Assembly (NCBI GenBank): GCA_036569845.1
Contig: DATCPY010000104.1
Location: forward strand, 1 to 5,470
Length of the DNA: 5,470 bases
Source of the DNA: UBA4735 sp036569845
GTDB taxonomy: Bacteria; Chloroflexota; Limnocylindria; P2-11E
Direction of reading: 5' to 3'
Below the pieces are notes generated by a model. That model was given only the letters and a program-made list of their open reading frames with translations, searched no databases and was not told the origin of the DNA. The position numbers and the translations under genes were made by a program. Positions 1-5,069 of the stretch are shown in pieces (positions within the stretch are counted from its first letter, which is position 1; each line of letters starts with the position of its first letter).

Positions 1-129
1 TGCGGGCTCATCGGCCGGCCGGCGGCGGAGCTGGAGCGGCGCGCGGCGACCGATCCGGAACGCGTGAACAAGCTGCTCTCGAACGCGATCGCGAAGCGCC
101 GCGGCTACACGCCCGCGGGCAAGGCCTAG
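1..129 (+). CDS. C-terminal end of an unrecognised protein (5' end outside window)
   Basis: Frame 1 is open from the first base to a TAG stop at 127-129 and gives the last 42 residues of a protein that starts to the left. About 40 of 42 codons end in G or C, matching the codon use of the sure genes in the window, so this is very likely real coding sequence. The tail is hydrophilic and basic, with helix-like Ala/Glu/Arg stretches, a segment LLSNAIAKRRGYTP and the end AGKA. There is no membrane segment. A single Cys at the left edge (CGLIGRP) is not enough to propose a metal site. I do not recognise the family. It converges on the short-chain dehydrogenase, with 3 bases between the two stop codons. 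Confidence 0.6.
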   Translation, partial: CGLIGRPAAELERRAATDPERVNKLLSNAIAKRRGYTPAGKA

Positions 130-132
130 CTC

Positions 133-924
133 CTAGCCGAGCGCCGCCTCCGCCGCGCCGACGACCTCGGTGTCGTCGATCTCGAGGATCGCGCCGTTGC
201 GATCGGTCTTCTGCAGGCAGAGGTACGCGACCACGCGTGCGGGATCGTGCGGGTCCTTCGTGAGGCCCTTGCGGTGGGCCTCGCGGTACTCCTCGACGCG
301 CGGGAAGTCCTCGGGCGAGGCCGCGCGGATGCGCTCCTGCATCGCGGTGTCCATGTAGCCGGGATGGAACGCCGCGACGGAGATGCCGGTGCCCTCCATC
401 TCGAGCGCGAGGACGCGGGTGAGCTGATCGACGGCAGCTTTGGCCGCGCAGTACGCGCTCCATCCCGCGCTCGCGCGGTCCGCTGCGCCGCTCGAGATGT
501 TCACGATGCGGCCGTAGTCGCGGTCCAGCATCCCGGGCAGGACGGCACGCGTCACCAGGTACGTACCGCCGACGTTGATGGCGATGTTCCGCAGCCACGA
601 GGCGCCACTGGTCTCCGCCAGCGGGCCCACCGGGTCAAGGACCCCCGCGTTGTTCACGAGGATCGTGGGCGGGCCGACCCAGCGCTCCGCGGCGAGCACG
701 AGCTCCTGGACCTGGCGCTCGTCCGCGACGTCCGCGGTCTGCGCGAGCGCCTTGCCGCCCTGCTTCTTGATCGCGATCGCGACCTCGTCGAGCTCGGGCG
801 CGTTGCGCGACGCGATCACGACGTTCGCGCCGAGGCCGGCCAACGTCTCGGCGATGGCCCGTCCGAAGCCGCGCCCACCGCCGGTGACGATGGCGACCTG
901 TTTCGCGAGCAGCGGACTCGTCAC
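133..924 (-). CDS. Short-chain dehydrogenase/reductase (SDR family oxidoreductase)
   Basis: A 263-residue classical SDR, the usual length for the family. It has a Rossmann fold with cofactor loop TGGGRGFG at residues 14-21, ASRN at 38-41 (Arg after the second strand suggests NADP(H) preference), ADVAD at 64-68, NNAG at 91-94, and an active site of Asn117, Ser145, Tyr158 and Lys162 (YCAAK). HPGYMDT at 187-193 follows, in the position of the usual PG motif. The substrate is unknown; 3-oxoacyl-ACP reductase-like and sepiapterin/carbonyl reductase-like roles are both possible. The C-terminus (GAILEIDDTEVVG) lacks the common 'VDGG' ending. The start is GTG at 924-922, eight residues before the first strand. 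It overlaps the upstream gene's TGA in a GTGA junction, so translation is probably coupled. The frame stays open far upstream, but that part is only the shadow of the neighbouring gene. No strong Shine-Dalgarno is visible. Cytosolic, last gene of a three-gene operon. Confidence 0.93.
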   Translation of the reverse strand: MTSPLLAKQVAIVTGGGRGFGRAIAETLAGLGANVVIASRNAPELDEVAIAIKKQGGKALAQTADVADERQVQELVLAAERWVGPPTILVNNAGVLDPVGPLAETSGASWLRNIAINVGGTYLVTRAVLPGMLDRDYGRIVNISSGAADRASAGWSAYCAAKAAVDQLTRVLALEMEGTGISVAAFHPGYMDTAMQERIRAASPEDFPRVEEYREAHRKGLTKDPHDPARVVAYLCLQKTDRNGAILEIDDTEVVGAAEAALG

Positions 925-2090
925 ACCCGCGCCGCCAGCTGCTTCGTGAACATTTCGCCGAGCCGGTCGATGGCCCCGTCCCGGTGCAGCGCCCAGAACG
1001 AGATGCGGATGGCGTCCATCGACTGGTCGCCGACGTGCTTGATGACGATCCGGTCCTCGTCCCAGGCGCGCTGGACGATCTCCGCGGCGCCACCCGCCCG
1101 CGGCTGGACGACGACGATGCCCGTGGGATCGTCCGCGCGGCCGAGCAGGTCGAGCGGTAGCTCGTTGACGATGCGAAGGACCTGGCCGCGCAGTGCCGCA
1201 ACGCGCTGACCCACGCGCGCACCGAGCGCGCGGTGCACCGCGAGCGTCTGGCGGATGCCGACGAACGCCGCGACGTCCACGGTGCCGATCTCGAAGCGGG
1301 TCGCGTCGTCGTTCAGCTTCATGTGGCCCTCGAGATCGTGGTCGGCCCGTGATCGCCAGCCGACGCGGCTCGGGGTCCATCGACCGGGATCGGCGACCCA
1401 CGCCGCGCCCGTGGCGAGCGGGCCGTGCAGCCATTTGTGGCCGAGGAACACGGCGGCATCGGCACCGAGCGCACGGACGTCCAGGGGGATCTGGCCGAGC
1501 GCCTGCGCGCAGTCGACGATGCTGATCGCCCCGGCGTCTTTGGCGAGCCGGCAGGCGGCTTCGACCGGGAGCCGGCGTCCGGTGCGGCACGACACGAGGG
1601 ACAGCACGATCGCCTGGGCCCCATCGCGGAACGCCTGTGCGACCTCAGCGAGGAATCGCTCGTCGTCGTGGAGCGCGATGACCCGGACGCGGTCGCCGCG
1701 ATCCTGGCGTCGGTACACCGGCAGCAGCGCGGCCGGATGCTCTTCGGCCGTCGTCACGATGAGCGCGCCGGGCTCCAGCGGGAGCGAGGCGATGAGCGTG
1801 TTCAAGCCGTCCGTCGCCGACTGGGTCAGCGCGATGCGCGACGCGCCATCGGGGTCACCGATGAACGCCGCCAGCGCTTCGCGCGCCGCACTGAGCTCGG
1901 CGTTGTACGAGTCGTAGCCGACGTGCGAGAACATGCCCACGCCATTCATCCACGTCCGGTATGCCTCGGCCGCGCTTTGCGCGATCGGGAACGTCGGCCC
2001 CGAGCCGGCGACGTTGAAATACAGGAAGTCATCGTTCAGCGCCTGCAGCGCCTGGACCGACACATCGGGCCGCTCGTCGACGAAGCTCAT
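921..2090 (-). CDS. Class V aminotransferase-fold PLP-dependent enzyme (cysteine desulfurase-like, no catalytic Cys)
   Basis: A 389-residue fold-type I PLP enzyme of the aminotransferase class V / SufS-like superfamily. Visible landmarks are the phosphate/substrate region QSATDGLN at 90-97, His118 (EEHP, stacks on the PLP ring), Asp193 and Gln196 (DCAQALG, bind the pyridine nitrogen and ring oxygen), the Schiff-base Lys219 in GHKWLHGP, RFEIGT at 265-270, and Arg362 in IRISFW, at the place of the substrate-carboxylate Arg of the family. The SufS-type loop that carries the persulfide cysteine ('RxGxHC') is here KHVGDQSMDAIRIS, with no Cys. A cysteine desulfurase role is therefore unlikely. Related members include isopenicillin-N-epimerase-like enzymes and EgtE-type C-S lyases; the actual reaction (transamination, lyase or epimerase) is not decidable. 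ATG start at 2090, overlapping the membrane-protein stop as ATGA. The stop overlaps the SDR start as GTGA. This points to coupled expression and perhaps consecutive reactions with the reductase. Confidence 0.92.
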   Translation of the reverse strand: MSFVDERPDVSVQALQALNDDFLYFNVAGSGPTFPIAQSAAEAYRTWMNGVGMFSHVGYDSYNAELSAAREALAAFIGDPDGASRIALTQSATDGLNTLIASLPLEPGALIVTTAEEHPAALLPVYRRQDRGDRVRVIALHDDERFLAEVAQAFRDGAQAIVLSLVSCRTGRRLPVEAACRLAKDAGAISIVDCAQALGQIPLDVRALGADAAVFLGHKWLHGPLATGAAWVADPGRWTPSRVGWRSRADHDLEGHMKLNDDATRFEIGTVDVAAFVGIRQTLAVHRALGARVGQRVAALRGQVLRIVNELPLDLLGRADDPTGIVVVQPRAGGAAEIVQRAWDEDRIVIKHVGDQSMDAIRISFWALHRDGAIDRLGEMFTKQLAARV

Positions 2091-2449
2091 GCGGTGGTCA
2101 TCCCGCGGATCGCGAGACCGGCCGCGAACAGCGCGACGAGGCCAAAGGTCAGTGACGCGGTCCGGCGCTCCCGCTTGCGCACGACGGTGGCCGCGAGCGG
2201 CAAGGCCAGCGCGAGCGCGAAGCCGTACAGGATGTGCAGCGACTGGGCCGGTGGCCGCGAGAAGAGAACGGCGATCCCTAGCAGGCCCTGCGCGATCGCG
2301 GCGACCTCGAAGATCACGAGCGCGCCGGTGAAATTCGGCGTCGGAGCCGATCCGCGCGCGCCGAGAAGCAGGCCCCAGAGCCCGACGACCGTGAGGTAGA
2401 GCACGATCGCGGTCGCGACGCGGCCGTGCAGCGAAAGCACGACATCCAC
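2087..2449 (-). CDS. Small four-helix integral membrane protein of unknown function
   Basis: A 120-residue hydrophobic protein with four predicted membrane helices at about residues 11-30, 42-63, 70-90 and 98-115, and a basic loop RKRERR at 91-96 that by the positive-inside rule lies in the cytoplasm. Polar residues near or in the helices are His8, Glu48, Gln54 and His72 (LHILYG). Paired histidines could suggest haem or metal binding, but this is speculation. No signal peptide and no recognised domain. The start is GTG at 2449-2447. The same frame has a stop (TAG, 2461-2459) just 9 bases upstream and no ATG until near the end, so this is the only workable start. There is no Shine-Dalgarno, but TAGCCT lies six bases upstream, as in leaderless genes. 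It is the first gene of the minus-strand operon, and its TGA overlaps the ATG of the PLP enzyme. Confidence 0.8.
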   Translation of the reverse strand: MDVVLSLHGRVATAIVLYLTVVGLWGLLLGARGSAPTPNFTGALVIFEVAAIAQGLLGIAVLFSRPPAQSLHILYGFALALALPLAATVVRKRERRTASLTFGLVALFAAGLAIRGMTTA

Positions 2450-2455
2450 GCTCGC

Positions 2456-2461
2456 AGGCTA
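2456..2461 (-). promoter_or_regulatory. Candidate -10 box TAGCCT for a leaderless start of the membrane-protein operon
   Basis: Read on the minus strand, TAGCCT is followed by six bases and then the GTG start at 2449. It fits TANNNT, the -10 pattern of many leaderless genes in high-GC bacteria, and would place the transcription start on or next to the first base of the start codon. No Shine-Dalgarno is present, and no clear -35 is seen. The same hexamer at the same distance precedes ilvE. Confidence 0.45.
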
Positions 2462-2466
2462 ACCCA

Positions 2467-2472
2467 TATCCT
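2467..2472 (+). promoter_or_regulatory. Candidate -10 box TATCCT for the ABC exporter operon
   Basis: TATCCT matches four of six bases of the TATAAT consensus, including the first two and the last. It lies 11 bases before the GTG start at 2484, so the leader would be only about five bases, too short for a Shine-Dalgarno (none is seen). A matching -35 hexamer is not evident about 17 bases upstream. Confidence 0.35.
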
Positions 2473-2483
2473 CGACGTCACCC

Positions 2484-3407
2484 GTGATCGAGGTCCGCGA
2501 CGTCACACGTCGCTTTGGTTCCTTCACCGCGCTGACGCACGTCTCCTTCGTGGTGCGGAGCGGCGAGATCGTCGCCCTGCTCGGGCCGAACGGCGCGGGA
2601 AAGACGACCGCGAGCCGGATCATCGCCGGTATCCTTGCGCCGACCGAGGGCGACGCGATCGTGGACGGGCTGTCGGTCCGCGCCAACGCCAATGCGGTAC
2701 GGGCGCGCTGCGGGCTCGTCACCGACTCCCCCGCCCTATACGAGCGTATGTCGCTCCGCGCGTACCTCACCTACTTCGCCCGCCTCTACGACGTGCCGTC
2801 CCCGGGACCGCGGATCGCGGGGCTCGTGGACCTGATGGGTCTCACGCCGGTCCTCGATAAGAAGCTCGCGGCGTTCTCGCGCGGCATGAAGCAAAAGGCG
2901 GCGATCGCCCGTGCGCTCGTGCACGAGCCACCCGTCCTCCTCCTGGACGAGCCGGCCACGGCGCTCGACCCCGAGATGACGCAGACGCTCCGTGAGCTCA
3001 TCGTCTCGCTGCGGGCGCAGCACCGCGCGATCCTGCTGTGTACGCACGACCTCGACGAAGCACAGCGGATCTCGGATCGTGTCGTGATCGTGGACCGCGG
3101 ACGGATCGTGCGCGAGGGAGCGACCGCGGAGCTTCGATCCGCCGGCCGGCCGACGTTTCGCGCGGAGCTCATCGCGGACGAGTCGTCGATCCGACCCGCC
3201 TTGGCGTCCGCTGGCGTCACCGTCGACGGCATCGTCGCGGGGAGCGGCAGGCTCGAGGTTCGCTGGACGACGGATGATCCCGCGGAGTCCAACACTCGGG
3301 CGCTCCGGGCGCTGCTTGACGCGGGCGCACGCGTCATCAGCGTGAACGCGGAGACGCGATCCCTCGAGGACGCGTATCTCGCGATCATCAAGGAGAGCCG
3401 GCAATGA
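2484..3407 (+). CDS. ABC-2 type exporter ATP-binding subunit (NatA/CcmA-like)
   Basis: A 307-residue cytoplasmic ATPase subunit that would power the adjacent permease. Motifs in order: Walker A GPNGAGKTT at 34-42; Q-loop position GLVTDSPALYERMS at 77-90, where Asp81 replaces the usual Gln, as is often seen in NatA-like proteins; signature FSRGMKQK at 131-138 in place of LSGGQ, also typical of this subfamily; Walker B LLLDEP at 152-157 with Glu156; D-loop ALDPE at 160-164; and H-loop His188 in CTHDLDEA. After the nucleotide-binding domain comes an accessory domain (about 225-307) ending in SLEDAYL at 293-299, a tail common in ABC-2 ATPases. The start is GTG at 2484: the frame is closed by TAA at 2460-2462, and MIEVRDVTRRFG fits the family N-terminus. 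Its TGA overlaps the permease ATG. The substrate is unknown (Na+, drug, lipid and cell-envelope molecules are all known for the family). Confidence 0.95.
   Translation: MIEVRDVTRRFGSFTALTHVSFVVRSGEIVALLGPNGAGKTTASRIIAGILAPTEGDAIVDGLSVRANANAVRARCGLVTDSPALYERMSLRAYLTYFARLYDVPSPGPRIAGLVDLMGLTPVLDKKLAAFSRGMKQKAAIARALVHEPPVLLLDEPATALDPEMTQTLRELIVSLRAQHRAILLCTHDLDEAQRISDRVVIVDRGRIVREGATAELRSAGRPTFRAELIADESSIRPALASAGVTVDGIVAGSGRLEVRWTTDDPAESNTRALRALLDAGARVISVNAETRSLEDAYLAIIKESRQ
3390..3395 (+). promoter_or_regulatory. Shine-Dalgarno AAGGAG of the permease gene
   Basis: AAGGAG lies eight bases before the ATG at 3404, inside the last codons of the ATPase gene. It is the only strong ribosome binding site in the window, and together with the ATGA overlap it fixes the permease start. 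Confidence 0.8.
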
Positions 3408-4102
3408 AGAAGGCGCTTCTCCTGGCGCGGCGCGAGATCGTCGAGCAGTACAGCGACCGAGGCGCGCTGCTCCGCGCAGTCTTCTTCGTGGCGCTGCCCA
3501 TCGCGCTGATCCAGATCAACCGAGGGGGCGGGCGCGCCAGCGACGCATTCATCCTGATCTTCGCCCTGCAGGCTGCCCTGCTACCGACAGCGACCGCGAT
3601 CAACGCCGCCGCCGGCTCGTTCGCCGCCGAGAAAGACGCCCAGACGCTCGTCCCCCTCCTCGCGGCACCGATCCGCGACATCGACATCGTCGCGGGAAAG
3701 CTCCTTGGAGTGATTGGACCCGCGGCGGTCCTGGCTCTCGTATCGCTCGCCGCGTACGACGCCGCCGCGTCCCTCGAGTTCGGGCAGGAGCGCGTCGCGC
3801 GGATCCTGGGCCCGACCACGCTGTACGGCCTGTTCGCGCTCGCGGTGTTCTTCATCCTGACCATCGGCGCGTGGGTCATGGTCGTGTCGGCCCGGGTCGG
3901 GAGCCAGCGGACCGCACAGCAGATCGCAGGCTTCGTCCTGGGCGGCATGGTCGTCGCCCTCAGCGCGATCGGAAGCCTCCTTCAAAGCATCCCGGTCGAG
4001 GTGGTGCTTGGTGTCGTCATCGCGATCCTGCTATCGGACCTTGTCGCGCTCGAGCTCGCGCGGCGCTTGTGGGATCGCGAGGAAGCCGTCGCCCGCCTTT
4101 GA
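3404..4102 (+). CDS. ABC-2 type exporter permease subunit
   Basis: A 232-residue integral membrane protein with about six helices (roughly residues 22-38, 48-70, 100-120, 138-162, 174-194 and 198-218). A short amphipathic, basic N-terminus (KKALLLARREI) is typical of ABC-2 permeases. The segment AEKDAQTLVPLLAAPI at 75-90, followed by DIDIVAGKLLG, matches the conserved cytoplasmic 'EKE.GTLE.LL.TP....I..GK' motif of ABC-2 permeases that couples to the ATPase. It is short, with no large extracellular domain of the NatB kind, so it probably works as a homodimer with two ATPase copies. It ends in a charged cytoplasmic tail (RRLWDREEAVARL). Its ATG overlaps the ATPase stop, so the two are co-translated. 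The transported substrate is unknown. Confidence 0.92.
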   Translation: MKKALLLARREIVEQYSDRGALLRAVFFVALPIALIQINRGGGRASDAFILIFALQAALLPTATAINAAAGSFAAEKDAQTLVPLLAAPIRDIDIVAGKLLGVIGPAAVLALVSLAAYDAAASLEFGQERVARILGPTTLYGLFALAVFFILTIGAWVMVVSARVGSQRTAQQIAGFVLGGMVVALSAIGSLLQSIPVEVVLGVVIAILLSDLVALELARRLWDREEAVARL

Positions 4103-4106
4103 CGGG

Positions 4107-4112
4107 TAGCCT
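4107..4112 (+). promoter_or_regulatory. Candidate -10 box TAGCCT for a leaderless ilvE start
   Basis: Within the 16-base gap after the permease stop, TAGCCT stands exactly six bases before the ilvE ATG at 4119, with no Shine-Dalgarno in between. It has the TANNNT form of leaderless promoters and is identical in sequence and spacing to the box before the minus-strand operon. If real, ilvE-pheA has its own promoter, separate from the ABC genes. No -35 is clear. Confidence 0.45.
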
Positions 4113-4118
4113 GAGCGG

Positions 4119-5069
4119 ATGAAGGCAGGACCCAGCCCGGCCAACGAGATCCCCGAGGCCGGCACGGCCTACCTCGATAACGCGTTCGTTCCGTTCGCCG
4201 ACGCGAAGGTGAGCATCGCGACCCACGCCCTCCAGTACGGGACCGGCGTGTTCGAAGGGATCCGCGCCTATTGGAACGCGGCCGAGGAGCAGCTCTACGT
4301 CTTCCGGCTGCGCGAGCACTTCGAGCGCATGGCCCGCTCCTGCCGGATCGTTCGCATCGAGCTCCCGGGGGACGCCGACGCGCTGTCCGCGATCCTGCTC
4401 GAGCTGCTCCGGCGGAACGCCTTCACGAGCGATGTCTACATCCGGCCGCTCGCCTACAAGGCCGCCCGTGTGGTGAAGGTCGCGCTGCACGGACTGCGCG
4501 ACGGGTTCGGCATCTACGCGTTCCCGATGGGCGGCTACCTCTCCACCGCCGGGCTCGCCGCGCACACCACGAGCTGGCGGCGGATCTCCGATGAGTCGAT
4601 CCCGGCCCGCGCGAAGGTGAGCGGCGGGTACGTCAACACCGCGCTCGCGACCGACGAGGCCGCTGAGCACGGCGCCGAGGAGGCCATCTTCCTGACGAGC
4701 GGCGGGCATGTGTCGGAGGGCGGCGGCTCGAACCTGTTCATGGTCCGCGACGGAACGCTGGTCACGCCGCCGGTCACCGACGACATCCTCGAGGGGATCA
4801 CCCGCCAGACGATCGAGGTGCTCGCCCGAGAGCTGGGCGTCCCCTTCGTGCAGCGGTCCATCGATCGCACCGAGCTCTTCATCGCTGACGAGCTCTTCTT
4901 CTGCGGCACAGGCGCGCAGGTCGCGCCGTGCGTGAAGGTCGATGGCCTGCCGGTCGGCGACGGCGTGATCGGTCCGATCGCGAAGGCCATCGGTGACCGG
5001 TACTTCGCGGTCGCGCGCGGCGATGACCCATCGCATCCGGAATGGCGGACCGCCGTCTTCAAGCGATGA
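4119..5069 (+). CDS. ilvE: Branched-chain amino-acid aminotransferase (PLP fold type IV)
   Basis: A 316-residue class IV aminotransferase, close to the usual IlvE length, catalysing the last step of valine, leucine and isoleucine synthesis with glutamate as amino donor. Diagnostic parts: HALQYGTGVFEGIRAY at 36-51; VYIRP at 106-110, whose Tyr107 and Arg109 correspond to E. coli IlvE substrate-binding residues; Schiff-base Lys166 in AKVSGGYVNT; Glu200 in VSEGGGSNLF (binds the pyridine nitrogen); ILEGITRQTI at 223-232 (phosphate binding); and GTGAQVAPC at 263-271 (GTAAE in E. coli, so the Glu is Gln267 here). These separate it from D-alanine transaminase and aminodeoxychorismate lyase. The ATG at 4119 is the first in-frame start after the permease; the conserved domain begins near residue 17, so a slightly later start cannot be excluded. 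The stop overlaps the pheA ATG. The pairing with pheA suggests it may also transaminate phenylpyruvate. Confidence 0.94.
   Translation: MKAGPSPANEIPEAGTAYLDNAFVPFADAKVSIATHALQYGTGVFEGIRAYWNAAEEQLYVFRLREHFERMARSCRIVRIELPGDADALSAILLELLRRNAFTSDVYIRPLAYKAARVVKVALHGLRDGFGIYAFPMGGYLSTAGLAAHTTSWRRISDESIPARAKVSGGYVNTALATDEAAEHGAEEAIFLTSGGHVSEGGGSNLFMVRDGTLVTPPVTDDILEGITRQTIEVLARELGVPFVQRSIDRTELFIADELFFCGTGAQVAPCVKVDGLPVGDGVIGPIAKAIGDRYFAVARGDDPSHPEWRTAVFKR

Larger units (their letters stand above)
2450..2483. promoter_or_regulatory. 34-base divergent intergenic region between the membrane-protein operon and the ABC exporter
   Basis: Two GTG starts face away from each other with only 34 bases between them, so both promoters must fit here and within the first codons of each gene. 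Neither start has a Shine-Dalgarno. Candidate -10 boxes are annotated separately. The 9-mer CGACGTCAC occurs at 2473-2481 and again, in the same orientation, at 2498-2506 inside the ABC gene. It contains the palindrome GACGTC and could be an operator, but GACGTC is also a common Asp-Val codon pair in this genome. Confidence 0.55.

Noticed and set aside
123..138. Small imperfect inverted repeat (CTAG-CTC-CTAG with flanking GG/CC) spanning the two convergent stop codons
   Set aside because: Two facing TAG stops three bases apart form such a repeat automatically. The stem is only 4 bases plus 2 after a bulge, too weak to support a bidirectional terminator.
159..178. Inverted repeat CGACGAC - 6-base loop - GTCGTCG, 30 bases past the stop of the left-edge gene, as a terminator
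   Set aside because: A perfect 7-base stem, but no T run follows on the plus strand and it falls within the SDR codons for the Asp-Asp-Thr-Glu region. Such repeats are frequent in GC-rich coding DNA.
133..1590. A 485-codon open minus-strand frame that could be read as a large fusion protein ending in the SDR domain
   Set aside because: The first 222 codons are Arg/Pro/Ala-rich and lie over the class V enzyme gene in another frame. The SDR itself begins naturally at GTG 924 with the GTGA overlap. The long opening is an effect of high GC.
921..2090. Naming the class V enzyme sufS, iscS or egtE
   Set aside because: The catalytic Cys of desulfurases is missing, and there are no suf, isc or ergothioneine (egt) genes nearby, so no symbol is justified.
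1425..2399. A 324-codon plus-strand open frame opposite the class V enzyme and the membrane-protein gene
   Set aside because: Same reasoning: it is the complement shadow of two well-supported genes, with low-complexity Arg/Ala composition and no motif.
2087..2449. Haem- or metal-binding role for the four-helix membrane protein based on His8 and His72
   Set aside because: Two histidines alone, without a family match or axial-ligand spacing that I can defend, do not support it. It is kept as unknown function.
4082..4104. TTGACG at 4099-4104 as a -35 box for ilvE
   Set aside because: It lies only two bases before the TAGCCT box and overlaps the permease stop codon, so the spacing does not fit a -35/-10 pair.
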